Source: Clostridia bacterium | Lineage (GTDB): Bacteria; Bacillota_A; Clostridia; Monoglobales; Monoglobaceae | Direction of reading: 5' to 3' | Assembly (NCBI GenBank): GCA_017436135.1 | Contig: JAFSDQ010000028.1 | Location: 1-56,012, forward strand | Length of the DNA stretch: 56,012 nt | Shown: positions 47,380 through 56,012 of the stretch, piece after piece | Numbering within the stretch: the stretch's first letter is position 1 | Layout of the letters: every line of letters starts with the position of its first letter | The notes under the pieces: generated by a model | Told to the model about the DNA's origin: nothing | What the model saw: the letters and a program-made list of their open reading frames with translations, nothing else | Database searches by the model: none | Translations under genes and position numbers: made by a program

Positions 47380-48951
47380 GTGGCAAAGATAGAATACATT
47401 ATCATTGGCATCTTGGTTGTGGTTGCAATAGTCGGAGCTTTTCTGGCTTTTAAATACGGATATTCGTACAGAAAAAAGTTTGCAGAGCTTAAGATAGGCA
47501 GTGCCGAGGAAGAGGCAAAGCGTATTTTAGAGGACGCTGTTTCTCAATCACAAAAAGATGCAGAAAACATTAAAAAAGAGAAGTTAATCGAAGCAAAAGA
47601 GGAAATACATAAGCTCCGTACAGAGCTTGACAAAGAAATAAAAGATCGCAGAAACGATATTCAAAGACAGGAAAGACGAGTACAGCAGAAGGAAGATACA
47701 ATAGATGCAAAAACAGCACAGATAGAAAAAAGAGAAGAACAGATTCAGCAAAAAGTTGCCGAAATTGAGGAACTGCAGGCTGAAGTAGAACGTGTTAAAA
47801 AGCTGCAGATGGCACAGCTTGAAAAAATTTCGGATTTTTCCGTAGAACAGGCAAAGGAATATTTGCTTAAACAGGTAGAAGAGGGCTTGGCTCATGAAAA
47901 GGCACTTCTTATTAAGAGTGTGGAAGAGCAGGCAAAAGAGGAAGCCGAGCAGAAGGCTCGCAATATTATTACAGGTGCAATTCAGCGTTGTGCGGCAGAC
48001 CATGTTACAGAAACTACAGTTTCGGTTGTGGCTCTTCCCAATGACGAAATGAAAGGTAGAATTATCGGCCGTGAGGGCAGAAACATTCGAACCATAGAAA
48101 CATTGACAGGGGTAGACCTTATTATAGATGATACCCCCGAGGCGGTTATTCTTTCAGGGTTTGACCCTGTTCGCCGTGAAATTGCACGCCGTTCACTTGA
48201 GAAGCTGATTACTGACGGAAGAATTCATCCCGGACGTATCGAAGAGATGGTGGAGAAATCCACAAAAGAGGTTGACAGCGTAATCAAACAAGAGGGCGAG
48301 AGAGCAACCTTTGAAACTCATGTTCACGGGATTCACCCCGAGCTTATTCGTCTTTTGGGTAGACTCAAATACAGAACAAGTTATGGACAGAATGTGCTTC
48401 AGCACTCTATAGAGGTTTCTCATATCGCAGGACTTATGGCAGCCGAGCTTGGCGCAGATGTTACTTTGGCAAAACGTGCAGGCTTGCTTCACGATATTGG
48501 TAAAGCAATAGACCATGAGGTTGAGGGTTCTCACGTTACAATCGGCGGTGACATTGCCAAGAAGTACAAGGAAAACGATAAGGTTGTACATGCAATTCTT
48601 GCTCACCATGGGGATATAGAGCCAAAGACTATAGAGGCTTGTCTTGTTCAGGCGGCTGACGGAATTTCCGCAGCAAGACCGGGTGCCCGCAGAGAAAATC
48701 TGGAGTCTTATATTAAAAGACTTGAGTCCCTTGAAGAGATTGCCAATTCCTTTAAGGGTGTTGAGCGTTCATTCGCAATTCAGGCAGGCCGTGAGGTTCG
48801 TATTATGGTTAAGTCTGACGCAGTAAATGATGACGAAACAATCTTGATGGCAAAGGATATTGTAAAGAGAATAGAAAACGAAATGGAATATCCGGGACAA
48901 ATCAAGGTAAATGTTATAAGAGAGCTTCGTGCTGTAGAATACGCAAAATAA
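47380..48951 (+). CDS. rny: Ribonuclease Y
   Basis: Membrane-bound endoribonuclease that begins mRNA decay in Firmicutes. From residue 1 at 47380: a transmembrane helix (about 5-27), a long coiled coil (about 35-200), the KH domain with [15 protein letters not shown], and the HD domain with LLHDIGKA (His371, Asp372). The 523-residue length is typical. The start is unusual: GTG 47380 overlaps the SD AGGAGG (47375-47380), and the codon with normal spacing is ATA 47389; the next TTG is at 47413. I give the longest frame, but initiation at ATA is plausible. Confidence 0.96.
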   Translation: MAKIEYIIIGILVVVAIVGAFLAFKYGYSYRKKFAELKIGSAEEEAKRILEDAVSQSQKDAENIKKEKLIEAKEEIHKLRTELDKEIKDRRNDIQRQERRVQQKEDTIDAKTAQIEKREEQIQQKVAEIEELQAEVERVKKLQMAQLEKISDFSVEQAKEYLLKQVEEGLAHEKALLIKSVEEQAKEEAEQKARNIITGAIQRCAADHVTETTVSVVALPNDEMKGRIIGREGRNIRTIETLTGVDLIIDDTPEAVILSGFDPVRREIARRSLEKLITDGRIHPGRIEEMVEKSTKEVDSVIKQEGERATFETHVHGIHPELIRLLGRLKYRTSYGQNVLQHSIEVSHIAGLMAAELGADVTLAKRAGLLHDIGKAIDHEVEGSHVTIGGDIAKKYKENDKVVHAILAHHGDIEPKTIEACLVQAADGISAARPGARRENLESYIKRLESLEEIANSFKGVERSFAIQAGREVRIMVKSDAVNDDETILMAKDIVKRIENEMEYPGQIKVNVIRELRAVEYAK

Positions 48952-48957
48952 AATTAA

Positions 48958-48986
48958 AGGGCGGACACAAAAAATGTGTCTGCCCT
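48958..48986 (+). terminator. rny terminator
   Basis: A 12-bp stem with one G-T type pairing (48958-48969 and 48975-48986) followed by GTTTT. Confidence 0.85.
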
Positions 48987-49060
48987 GTTTTATTGTAAAT
49001 ACAAAAGATTTGTTGGGGTCCCTGTCGCAACTTATGTTGCGTTAGAAGGATTTTTATTTA

Positions 49061-49183
49061 TTAGCAGCCGCAACCGCAGTTATTGCCGTTATTATCTCCG
49101 CAACAGCAGCAAATAAGGATTATAAGAATGATTATCCATAAGCAGTTGTTGTCGCCGAAGCATCCGTTACCAAAGCATGACAT
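49061..49183 (-). CDS. Tiny Cys-rich membrane peptide, copy 1
   Basis: A 40-residue peptide: MSCFGNGCFGDNN, a hydrophobic core CLWIIILIILI, a run of four cysteines (25-28), then GDNNGNNCGCGC. An ideal AGGAGGTG lies before the ATG, supporting real translation. The N-terminal Gly/Asn/Cys segment and the CCCCG run recur in the peptide at 49281-49406. Nine cysteines in 40 residues suggest a metal-bound or disulfide-linked form, perhaps at the spore or membrane surface. Function unknown; the family is not one I can name. Confidence 0.85.
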   Translation of the reverse strand: MSCFGNGCFGDNNCLWIIILIILICCCCGDNNGNNCGCGC

Positions 49184-49280
49184 ACTCTACACCTCCTTTC
49201 AATAAAAGGGTTTGTTTCGGATAGCCCGAAGCAGGTGCAGCACATAATTCCGTGGAGGCGGATTATGTACGTGCTAAAAA

Positions 49281-49406
49281 TCAGTCACAGCAACAGTTAG
49301 AACCAATACTGTTGCGATTGTTGCCGCCGCCGCAGCAACAGCAAAGAAGGATTAAGATAAGAATAATCCATAAACAACCATTATCACCGCATCCGTTACC
49401 AAACAT
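49281..49406 (-). CDS. Tiny Cys-rich membrane peptide, copy 2
   Basis: A 41-residue peptide: MFGNGCGDNGCLWIILILILL, four cysteines (22-25 region), then GGGNNRNSIGSN and a final CCCD. It is clearly paralogous to the 40-residue peptide 100 bases downstream on the same strand: same FGNGC start, hydrophobic core and CCCCG run. GGAGGTG lies before the ATG at 49406. A longer frame upstream would remove this SD and is not favoured. Both copies probably lie on one transcript. Function unknown. Confidence 0.85.
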   Translation of the reverse strand: MFGNGCGDNGCLWIILILILLCCCCGGGNNRNSIGSNCCCD

Positions 49407-49512
49407 ATATTTGCACCTCCTGTTTTTTTTGACTAACTTATTTAGTCTACACTTTATCATACGCAAAACATATATTTTGGTTACGACTTTTAAAAAATTT
49501 TTCTGCAGAGTG

Positions 49513-49542
49513 TTTACAAAGGCAGGGGTTTTATGGTATTAT
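49513..49542 (+). promoter_or_regulatory. Promoter of fhs
   Basis: TTTACA (49513-49518), an 18-bp spacer, TATTAT (49537-49542), 32 nt before the start. Confidence 0.55.
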
Positions 49543-49574
49543 ATTTCTATATGTAAATACAGGAGGAAATATCT

Positions 49575-51257
49575 ATGAAAACAGATATTGAGATTGCACA
49601 AGAGGCGAAAATGCTGCCTATAAAGGAGGTTGCGGCAAGCCTTGGGATATCCGAGGACGAGCTGGAGCTTTACGGCAAGTATAAAGCAAAGCTGTCTGAT
49701 GAGCTGATAGAATCCAAAAAGGATAATAAGGACGGCAAGCTTATTTTGGTTACTGCAATTAACCCTACCCCTGCAGGTGAGGGTAAAACCACAACAACAG
49801 TTGGATTGGGTCAGGCAATGCCTAAAATTGGTAAGTCTGCAATTATTGCCCTGCGGGAGCCGTCAATGGGACCTGTTATGGGTGTAAAGGGTGGCGCAGC
49901 AGGAGGCGGTTATGCCCAGGTTGTACCTATGGAGGATATAAATCTTCATTTTACAGGGGATATGCATGCGATTACCTCTGCCAACAATCTTTTGTCTGCG
50001 GCTATTGATAATCATATACACCACGGCAATACTCTTAAAATTGACCAGAGGAGAATCACATGGAAGCGTTGTCTTGATATGAACGACAGGGCTCTCCGTG
50101 AGGTTATTGTGGCACTTGGAGGTAAGGTAAACGGCTTCCCCAGAGAAGACGGATTTATGATTACTGTTGCAAGTGAGATAATGGCTATTTTGTGTCTTGC
50201 ACAGGATATGGAGGATTTAAAAGCTCGTCTTGGAAGAATTGTAATCGGCTATAATCTGGATGGAGAGCCTGTTACCGCAGGAGATTTGCAGGTTCAGGGT
50301 GCAATGGGGCTTTTGCTCAAGGATGCTATAAAACCCAACCTTGTGCAGACTCTTGAGAACACTCCCTGTCTTATGCACGGAGGTCCGTTTGCCAACATTG
50401 CTCACGGATGTAACTCGGTAAGAGCTACAAAGCTTGGTATGAAGCTGGCTGATTATTGCATAACAGAGGCAGGCTTTGGCTCTGACCTTGGTGCAGAGAA
50501 GTTTTTTGATATAAAATGCCGTATGGGCGGACTGAAACCCTCATGCGTTGTGCTTGTTGCAACTGTGCGTGCTCTTAAATATAACGGGGGCGTTCCCAAG
50601 GCAGAATTGTCGGAAGAAAATGTAGAGGCGCTTAAAGCGGGTATTGTAAACCTTGGCAAGCATATTGAGAATATGAAGAAGTATGGACTTCCTGTTGTTG
50701 TGGCAATAAATCGCTTTGGCACAGATACCGATGCCGAGCTTTCGGCAGTAGAAGAATATTGCGCAGAGCTTGGAGTTTGTGCGTCAATGTGCGAGGTATT
50801 TGCAAAGGGCGGCGATGGCGGAATTGACCTGGCAGAAAAGGTTGTGGCTACCATTGATGAGGCAGAGAAGGAGGGCAAAATTAACTTTGCTCCCATTTAT
50901 GACGAAAAGCTTTCTATTAAAGAGAAGATAGAAACAATAGCAAAGGAAATCTATGGTGCAAATTCCGTTGTATATACAGGAAAAGCCTCAAAGGATATAA
51001 AAATGCTTACAGACCTTGGCTTTGACAAGACCCCTGTTTGTATGGCAAAAACACAGTACTCTTTGTCTGATGACCCAACGCTTCTGGGCAGACCCGAGAA
51101 TTTTGATATAACTGTAAGAGAGGTTCGTGTTTCTGCAGGTGCAGGCTTTGTGGTTGCCCTGACAGGAGATGTTATGACAATGCCGGGGCTTCCTAAAGTT
51201 CCTGCGGCAAACAATATGGATGTAGACGAAAACGGAAAGATTACAGGATTATTCTAA
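49575..51257 (+). CDS. fhs: Formate--tetrahydrofolate ligase
   Basis: Makes 10-formyl-THF from formate, THF and ATP; feeds one-carbon metabolism and, in acetogens, the methyl branch of the Wood-Ljungdahl pathway. The 560-residue product has the P-loop [18 protein letters not shown] (about 63-80), the [20 protein letters not shown] segment and the C-terminal [17 protein letters not shown]. Length is usual. AGGAGGAAAT precedes the ATG. No other acetogenesis genes are in view, so the wider role is open. Confidence 0.97.
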   Translation: MKTDIEIAQEAKMLPIKEVAASLGISEDELELYGKYKAKLSDELIESKKDNKDGKLILVTAINPTPAGEGKTTTTVGLGQAMPKIGKSAIIALREPSMGPVMGVKGGAAGGGYAQVVPMEDINLHFTGDMHAITSANNLLSAAIDNHIHHGNTLKIDQRRITWKRCLDMNDRALREVIVALGGKVNGFPREDGFMITVASEIMAILCLAQDMEDLKARLGRIVIGYNLDGEPVTAGDLQVQGAMGLLLKDAIKPNLVQTLENTPCLMHGGPFANIAHGCNSVRATKLGMKLADYCITEAGFGSDLGAEKFFDIKCRMGGLKPSCVVLVATVRALKYNGGVPKAELSEENVEALKAGIVNLGKHIENMKKYGLPVVVAINRFGTDTDAELSAVEEYCAELGVCASMCEVFAKGGDGGIDLAEKVVATIDEAEKEGKINFAPIYDEKLSIKEKIETIAKEIYGANSVVYTGKASKDIKMLTDLGFDKTPVCMAKTQYSLSDDPTLLGRPENFDITVREVRVSAGAGFVVALTGDVMTMPGLPKVPAANNMDVDENGKITGLF

Positions 51258-51262
51258 AACAA

Positions 51263-51284
51263 AGGGGAGAAGCTTTTCTCCCCT
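51263..51284 (+). terminator. fhs terminator
   Basis: A 9- to 10-bp stem (AGGGGAGAA/TTCTCCCCT) followed by GAAATTTTT, ending 10 nt before the mnmG start. Confidence 0.7.
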
Positions 51285-51294
51285 GAAATTTTTG

Positions 51295-53172
51295 ATGGGA
51301 GTTGACAGAAATTTGTTTACGGCAGACACGTATGATGTTGTGGTTATAGGGGGAGGCCATGCAGGGATTGAGGCGGCACTTGCCTCTGCAAGGCTGGGTC
51401 TTAAAACCTGTATATTTTCTATTACCCTGGACGGGGTGGCAAATCTGCCTTGCAATCCAAGCATAGGCGGCACAGCCAAGGGCCATCTTGTGCGGGAGAT
51501 TGATGCCCTTGGGGGCGAGATGGGTAAGGCTGCAGATGCTACCTTTATTCAATCAAGGATTTTGAACAGAGGCAAGGGGCCTGCTGTTCATTCTTTGCGT
51601 GCCCAGATTGACAGGCGCAGATACCAGATGGATATGAAGCATCGCCTTGAAATGTGCGAAAACCTTGATGTCCGTCAGGCGGAGATTGTGGATATAACCG
51701 TAAATGAGGACAATTCAGTACGCTCTGTTATAACAATGGCGGGGGCGGAGTATATGTGCCGTGCCGCTATAGTTTGCACAGGAACATATCTCAAGGGAAG
51801 AATAATAATCGGTGAATTCAGCCAGGAAAGCGGCCCTGATGGGGTTTTCCCCGCAACAAAGCTCTCTGAAAATCTGGAAAGAATAGGTGTAGAGCTTGTT
51901 CGTTTCAAAACGGGGACTCCGTCGAGAATAAACCGAAGAAGTATTGATTTTTCAAAGCTTGAGGAGCAGTTGGGTGATGAGGAAATAACACCCTTCTCCT
52001 TTGAAACAGAGGGAGAGCTTAAAAATCAGGTGTCTTGTTTTATAACCTATACCAACGAGGAAACCCATAAAATAATTCTTGATAATCTTGACAGGTCGCC
52101 TCTCTACGGCGGAGATATAAAGGGGGTAGGCCCCAGATATTGTCCCTCTATAGAAGATAAAATTGTCAGATTTAAGGATAAAGAAAGGCATCAGCTTTTT
52201 GTAGAGCCAATGGGACTGGATACAGAGGAAATGTACCTCCAGGGCTTTTCCAGCAGTATGCCCGAGGATGTTCAGATAAAGATGGTACATTCTCTGCCCG
52301 GGTTTGAGAACGCAAAGATTACAAGAAACGCCTACGCAATTGAGTATGATTGTGCAAATCCTCTTCAGCTTTTGCCCACTCTTGAATTCAAGAAAATCGG
52401 GGGATTATACGGGGCAGGACAATTCAACGGAAGCTCCGGCTATGAAGAGGCGGCAGCACAAGGACTGATGGCAGGCATAAATGCGGCTCTTAAGCTTTTG
52501 GGAAGAGAGCCCTTTGTGCTGGAGAGGTCAGAGGCATATATTGGTACTCTTATTGATGACCTTGTAACAAAGGGCACAAATGAGCCATACAGAATGATGA
52601 CTTCCAGGTCGGAGTACAGACTTCTTCTCCGTCAGGACAATGCGGATTTGAGGCTGACAAAGTACGGCTACGAAATAGGCTTGATTTCAGAAGAAAGATA
52701 CCAAAAATTCCTTGCCAAGGCAGAGGCGATAGAAAAGGAAACGGAAAGACTTAAAAAGCTTGTGTTTCCCCCCTCAAAAACCGTGCTGAAAATCCTGGAG
52801 GAGGCGGGAAGTACCCCGATTTCCACAGGTGTTCACGCAGACGAGCTTTTAAAGCGACCGGAGATAACCTATGATATATTAGCAGAGGCAGACATAGACA
52901 GACCACATCTGTCACGGGATATATGCGAGCAGGTTGAGATTACCATAAAATATGAGGGATACATAAACAGACAAAGGGCACAGGCGGAGCAGTTTGCCAA
53001 GCTTGAGAATAAACGGCTTCCTCAAGATATTGACTATAGCAAAATTGACGGATTGCGTTTAGAGGCAAGACAGAAGCTTGATAAAATAAGACCTGTATCC
53101 CTGGGACAGGCATCCCGTATTTCGGGGGTTTCTCCTGCGGATATAGCAGTGCTGTTGATTTATTTAAAGTAG
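51295..53172 (+). CDS. mnmG: tRNA uridine-5-carboxymethylaminomethyl modification enzyme MnmG
   Basis: With MnmE it forms cmnm5U at the wobble position of certain tRNAs, using FAD and methylene-THF. The 625-residue product has the FAD-binding [16 protein letters not shown] (about 15-30), [31 protein letters not shown] and the C-terminal [18 protein letters not shown]. The start is uncertain: ATG 51295 has no clear SD and lies just after the fhs terminator; TTG 51313 with GGGAG upstream is an alternative. In Bacillus it lies next to rsmG near the origin; mnmE is not seen here. Confidence 0.96.
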   Translation: MGVDRNLFTADTYDVVVIGGGHAGIEAALASARLGLKTCIFSITLDGVANLPCNPSIGGTAKGHLVREIDALGGEMGKAADATFIQSRILNRGKGPAVHSLRAQIDRRRYQMDMKHRLEMCENLDVRQAEIVDITVNEDNSVRSVITMAGAEYMCRAAIVCTGTYLKGRIIIGEFSQESGPDGVFPATKLSENLERIGVELVRFKTGTPSRINRRSIDFSKLEEQLGDEEITPFSFETEGELKNQVSCFITYTNEETHKIILDNLDRSPLYGGDIKGVGPRYCPSIEDKIVRFKDKERHQLFVEPMGLDTEEMYLQGFSSSMPEDVQIKMVHSLPGFENAKITRNAYAIEYDCANPLQLLPTLEFKKIGGLYGAGQFNGSSGYEEAAAQGLMAGINAALKLLGREPFVLERSEAYIGTLIDDLVTKGTNEPYRMMTSRSEYRLLLRQDNADLRLTKYGYEIGLISEERYQKFLAKAEAIEKETERLKKLVFPPSKTVLKILEEAGSTPISTGVHADELLKRPEITYDILAEADIDRPHLSRDICEQVEITIKYEGYINRQRAQAEQFAKLENKRLPQDIDYSKIDGLRLEARQKLDKIRPVSLGQASRISGVSPADIAVLLIYLK

Positions 53173-53192
53173 AGAAATTTTAAAGCACAAAA

Positions 53193-53263
53193 TGTAGGGC
53201 ACAGCCTTTAGGATGTGCCGCAAAGAAGAAGCAGCGGTTTGTCGGGAACCGCCAAACCCTACA
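53193..53263. repeat. TGTAGGG/CCCTACA-bounded repeat element
   Basis: Outer inverted repeats TGTAGGG (53193-53199) and CCCTACA (53257-53263) enclose two hairpins, GGCACA/TGTGCC and GCGGTT/AACCGC. Related to the element at 15668-15703. Non-coding. Confidence 0.6.
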
Positions 53264-53295
53264 ACGCCCCTTGGGGACAGGAGGAAAATTTATTA

Positions 53296-53325
53296 AAGGA
53301 CAAGAGTGGTATCACTCTTGTCCTT
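53296..53325 (+). terminator. Terminator downstream of mnmG
   Basis: A 13-bp perfect stem (53296-53308 and 53313-53325, loop GTAT) followed by ATTTTT. Confidence 0.9.
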
Positions 53326-53401
53326 ATTTTTGCGGTCAAGCATAGCCTTTGCTGATTTTACATATATTATATGTATATTTGTAAAAACAGGAGGCGGTGG
53401 C

Positions 53402-54562
53402 TTGAGAATTTTCAAACCATTATTGATATTGATGCTTATAATAATACTGTTACCTGCAAGGGGGTGGGCAGAACCCTCTGTGTCGGCAAGCTCTGCCATA
53501 TTGATTGAAAAGGATTCGGGCAGAGTAATATTTGAAAAAAGTTCGAAAAAGCAAATGCCTATGGCAAGCACTACAAAAATAATGACAGCGATTTGTGCTA
53601 TAGAAAATTGCGACAATATAGATCAAGAGATACAAATATCCCCATCTGCTGCAGGGGTAGAGGGGTCAAGTATGTATCTGCAGGCAGGAGAGAAAATGAC
53701 CATAAGGGAGCTTCTCTACGGGCTGATGCTGTCCTCGGGAAACGATGCTGCTGTTGCAATAGGAGAAAGCATCGGAGGGAGTATAGACGCTTTTGTGGAG
53801 CTGATGAATAAAAAAGCCGTTGAAATAGGGGCGAATAATACCCATTTTGCTAACCCCAACGGTTTACCAAACCAGGAGCATTATTCTACAGCGGAGGATA
53901 TGGCAAAAATAACTGCTTATGGAATGTCAAATTCAGCATTTGCGGATATTGTTTCCACAAAAAGCTATAAAATTCAGGGAGAGGGCAAGGCTTACCCCCG
54001 GGTTCTTTCCAATCATAACAAGCTTCTGTCTATGTACGAGGGCTGTATAGGAGTAAAGACGGGTTTTACAAAGGCGGCGGGCAGATGTCTTGTAAGCGGA
54101 GCGGAGAGAAACGGGATGACTCTTATTTGCGTAACTCTTAATGCTCCTGATGATTGGAATGACCATAAGGAAATGTTTGACTACGGCTTTGAAAAATATA
54201 ATATGACAACGTTGCGCTCTTGCGAGGAACCTTTATGTGCGGCAGAGGTTTTGGGGTCGAAAGCAGGGGCTGTTCCTGTTTATTTGTGGAAAGATGTTTG
54301 TTATCCTATGTGCAAAGGAGAGGAATACCAGAAGGAGGTTCAGCTGTATCCCTCTGTTTCTGCCCCGCTCAAGGCAGGGGAAGAGGTGGGAGAGGTTGTT
54401 TTCGAGATAAAAACCAAGTCGGGAGAGATTATAAAAATCAAAGAAAAGGCAGTTGTTAAAGAGGATGTCGAAGCTCTGTCTGTTGTCGATAAAATTAAAA
54501 TGAATTTTGGGGAAAACCTGAAACTGTTTCTGGCGGAATGGTTAGGTTTTTTTGTTTCGTAA
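53402..54562 (+). CDS. dacF: D-alanyl-D-alanine carboxypeptidase (DacF type)
   Basis: A 386-residue serine peptidase that trims stem pentapeptides. A signal peptide (about 1-23, ending GWA) leads into the catalytic domain with STTK (Ser56), SGN (112-114) and KTG (219-221), followed by the PBP5-type C-terminal beta domain and a C-terminal amphipathic/hydrophobic end. It starts with TTG 53402, seven nucleotides after AGGAGG. It is distinct from the copy at 19364-20794, which has a charged linker. DacF in Bacillus belongs to the forespore sigma-F regulon; no such promoter was identified here. dacF is the closest named relative, not certain. Confidence 0.9.
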   Translation: MRIFKPLLILMLIIILLPARGWAEPSVSASSAILIEKDSGRVIFEKSSKKQMPMASTTKIMTAICAIENCDNIDQEIQISPSAAGVEGSSMYLQAGEKMTIRELLYGLMLSSGNDAAVAIGESIGGSIDAFVELMNKKAVEIGANNTHFANPNGLPNQEHYSTAEDMAKITAYGMSNSAFADIVSTKSYKIQGEGKAYPRVLSNHNKLLSMYEGCIGVKTGFTKAAGRCLVSGAERNGMTLICVTLNAPDDWNDHKEMFDYGFEKYNMTTLRSCEEPLCAAEVLGSKAGAVPVYLWKDVCYPMCKGEEYQKEVQLYPSVSAPLKAGEEVGEVVFEIKTKSGEIIKIKEKAVVKEDVEALSVVDKIKMNFGENLKLFLAEWLGFFVS

Positions 54563-54734
54563 AGGAAATTATACATTCTGCACAAAAAAAGAAAAAACGC
54601 TCCAATTTAATTTACATTTTTTGAAAGAAAAAGCTTGCAAAACTTTACTTTTTAGGTTATAATATGATTAAATGGGGTTAATTTGGAAATAAATTTGTTT
54701 TTAACCTAAATTGATACAGAGGATTTGATAAACT

Positions 54735-55529
54735 GTGTTGAGATTACAGAAATTTCTTGCCGATTGCGGTGTTGCCTCAAGACGAGGCGCAGAGGCTCTT
54801 ATAAAAGAGGGGCGCGTCCGTGTAAACGGTGAGGTTATAAGAGAAATGGGAGTTAAAGTTGACGAAGAAAACGACATTATAGAATTTGATGGCGAAAGAC
54901 TTAAACCCCAAAATAAAATGATTTATATTATGCTCAATAAGCCTGAAGGCTTTGTTACTACCGTTTCTGATGACAAAGGACGTGCTACGGTTATGTCACT
55001 TGTGTCAGAAATTCCCGCAAGGATTTATCCTGTAGGCAGACTTGATTATGACACAGAGGGGTTACTTCTTTTAACCAATGACGGAGAGCTGACATACAAG
55101 ATTACCCATCCTAAAAACAACATTGAAAAAACTTATATTGCCGAGGTTACGGGGAATATAGGAATGGATACAATTTTATCCTTGCGAAACGGAGTTTACA
55201 TTGACGGTGTGCGGACAAGCCCTGCAAAGGTTGAGGTTGTTGGTGCAACAAGGCTTGGCACAAAGCTGGAGATTACAATTCACGAGGGAAGAAACAGACA
55301 GGTCAGACGAATGTTTGAGGCTGTTGGCTGTATAGTGAAGAAGCTGAAAAGGACAGAGGAGGCAGGCTTGAAGCTTGGGCATCTGCCCCTTGGCAAATGG
55401 AGAAGACTGTCCGAGTCCGAGGTAAATATGTTAAAGAAAATAGGCACGGGGAAAAGAACTTCAGCAGAAAATTCAAAACGTCTTTTGGGAAATTCCCAAA
55501 CGGGCAGAAGAAACAAAAAGAGTAAATAA
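54735..55529 (+). CDS. rluB: RluB/RsuA-family pseudouridine synthase
   Basis: A 264-residue enzyme converting uridine to pseudouridine, by family most likely U2605-type in 23S rRNA. An S4 RNA-binding domain (about 2-50; LRLQKFLADCGVASRRGAE) is followed by the catalytic domain with IYPVGRLDYDTEGLLLL, Asp104 being the nucleophile, and EGRNRQVRRMFEAVG. A lysine/arginine-rich tail of about 25 residues follows. Start is GTG 54735 with AGAGGA upstream. Its neighbour scpB, usual in Bacillus, is absent. Confidence 0.94.
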   Translation: MLRLQKFLADCGVASRRGAEALIKEGRVRVNGEVIREMGVKVDEENDIIEFDGERLKPQNKMIYIMLNKPEGFVTTVSDDKGRATVMSLVSEIPARIYPVGRLDYDTEGLLLLTNDGELTYKITHPKNNIEKTYIAEVTGNIGMDTILSLRNGVYIDGVRTSPAKVEVVGATRLGTKLEITIHEGRNRQVRRMFEAVGCIVKKLKRTEEAGLKLGHLPLGKWRRLSESEVNMLKKIGTGKRTSAENSKRLLGNSQTGRRNKKSK

Positions 55530-55566
55530 ATTAAACACTATATAAAAATTCGAAGGGGGAAGGAAG

Positions 55567-55914
55567 ATGTCTTTATCAGAAGCAGTACGGGAAGGCTTGA
55601 TGGTAACAGGAGTAGGTCTTATAATTGTGTTTTCCGTTTTGATTATACTTATGATTACCATGATGATTATGAAAAAAGTTTTCTATAAGGAAGATGCTAA
55701 AAAAGTTAAGGCAACAGAGAACGCAACTACTGCTGCAAGCGTAGCAGCTCCTGTGGCAATGGAAAACAGACAGTTTGCAAAAGAAGTAAAAGATGAGAAT
55801 ACTTTGATTGCAATATTTGCATCTGCAATAGCTGCAAGCCTTGATACCCAAGTGGGCAGTATTAAAGTTCATTCTTACAGATGTATAAGCGATGATACAT
55901 CAAAGGGAAAGTAG
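55567..55914 (+). CDS. OadG-family sodium pump decarboxylase gamma subunit
   Basis: A 115-residue membrane protein with one N-terminal hydrophobic segment (about 11-35, VTGVGLIIVFSVLIILMITMM), then a Lys/Glu and Ala-rich linker (about 40-70) and a short conserved C-terminal part with LIAIFASAIAASLDT. This fits OadG/MmdD subunits that assemble Na+-translocating decarboxylases such as oxaloacetate or methylmalonyl-CoA decarboxylase. A biotin-carrier gene begins 32 nt downstream, as in such operons. GGGGAAGG precedes the ATG. Confidence 0.85.
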   Translation: MSLSEAVREGLMVTGVGLIIVFSVLIILMITMMIMKKVFYKEDAKKVKATENATTAASVAAPVAMENRQFAKEVKDENTLIAIFASAIAASLDTQVGSIKVHSYRCISDDTSKGK

Positions 55915-55946
55915 AAAAAATTTTATTTTAGAAAGGAATTATTGTT

Positions 55947-56012
55947 ATGAGAAAGTTTATTATAAGTATTGGTGGAAATTCTTATGAAGTAGAAATAGAA
56001 GAAGTAGGCGCA
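55947..56012 (+). CDS. Biotin carboxyl carrier protein, 5' part (cut by window end)
   Basis: The first 22 codons only: MRKFIISIGGNSYEVEIEEVG. The phrase FIISIGGNSYEVEIEE is the usual start of the biotinylated subunit of Na+-pump decarboxylases (OadA/MmdC/GcdC type). AAAGGAATT lies before the ATG. The biotinyl MKM motif lies beyond the window. Confidence 0.7.
   Translation, partial: MRKFIISIGGNSYEVEIEEVGA

Noticed and set aside
49281..49466. A ferredoxin-like reading of the Cys-rich peptides
   Set aside because: The cysteines are in runs, not CxxCxxCxxxCP spacing, and there is a hydrophobic core.

Overview
The window looks like the replication-origin neighbourhood of a spore-forming, probably anaerobic member of the Clostridia (Firmicutes), perhaps an Oscillospirales-like gut lineage. 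The evidence is the gene set: dipicolinate synthase (spoVF/dpaAB) with a sigma-K-like promoter, Noc, RemB, RNase Y, WalJ, HPr, formate-THF ligase, PPi-dependent phosphofructokinase, a Na+-pump decarboxylase gamma subunit, a small 2[4Fe-4S] ferredoxin and two SLH-domain surface proteins. Shine-Dalgarno sequences are strong and TTG/GTG starts are frequent. Species assignment is not possible from the sequence alone.

Left arm (1-10950, nearly all minus strand): asnA, noc, rsmG, ferredoxin, a ThyX-like protein, gyrB, remB, recF, dnaN, dpaB, dpaA. This is the classical oriC block, but dnaA is missing next to dnaN and no S4-domain gene lies between dnaN and recF. At 11099-12883 a plus-strand gene encodes a tail-fibre/trimeric-adhesin-like protein. 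The 456-bp gap that follows carries two perfect DnaA boxes (TTATCCACA) and an AT-rich tract, and is the best oriC candidate.

Middle (13.3-27.3 kb): a GH95 alpha-L-fucosidase; then a minus-strand block running tsaE, tsaB, D,D-carboxypeptidase, a small membrane protein, pyrH, frr, uppS, cdsA (tRNA t6A modification, ribosome recycling, UMP and envelope-lipid supply); then two convergent SLH surface enzymes, an M13 metallopeptidase and a phosphodiester glycosidase.

Right arm (27.3-56 kb, mostly plus strand): a consensus promoter and about 250-nt leader drive rpoB-rpoC, where RpoB has a 94-residue acidic tail without Lys or Arg. Then PPi-PFK, a TSCPD protein, an EamA transporter, a signal-less amidase (minus), murA-walJ and an MFS transporter (minus). 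A structured GCGATATA/TTCG repeat array precedes a DinJ-YafQ toxin-antitoxin module. After it come an HPr-like protein lacking the regulatory serine, a GNAT enzyme, a CNNM/CBS/CorC protein, a ComEC without its metallo-beta-lactamase domain (minus), rny, two tiny Cys-rich membrane peptides (minus), fhs, mnmG, a second D,D-carboxypeptidase, rluB, oadG and the start of a biotin-carrier gene cut by the window end.

The most interesting items are the displaced dnaA beside an otherwise conserved oriC block, the tandem Cys-rich mini-proteins, the structured repeat array beside a toxin-antitoxin module, the apparent AUA or SD-overlapping GUG start of RNase Y, the acidic RpoB tail, and the HPr lacking Ser46. 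No tRNA, rRNA, CRISPR array or insertion sequence was recognised.
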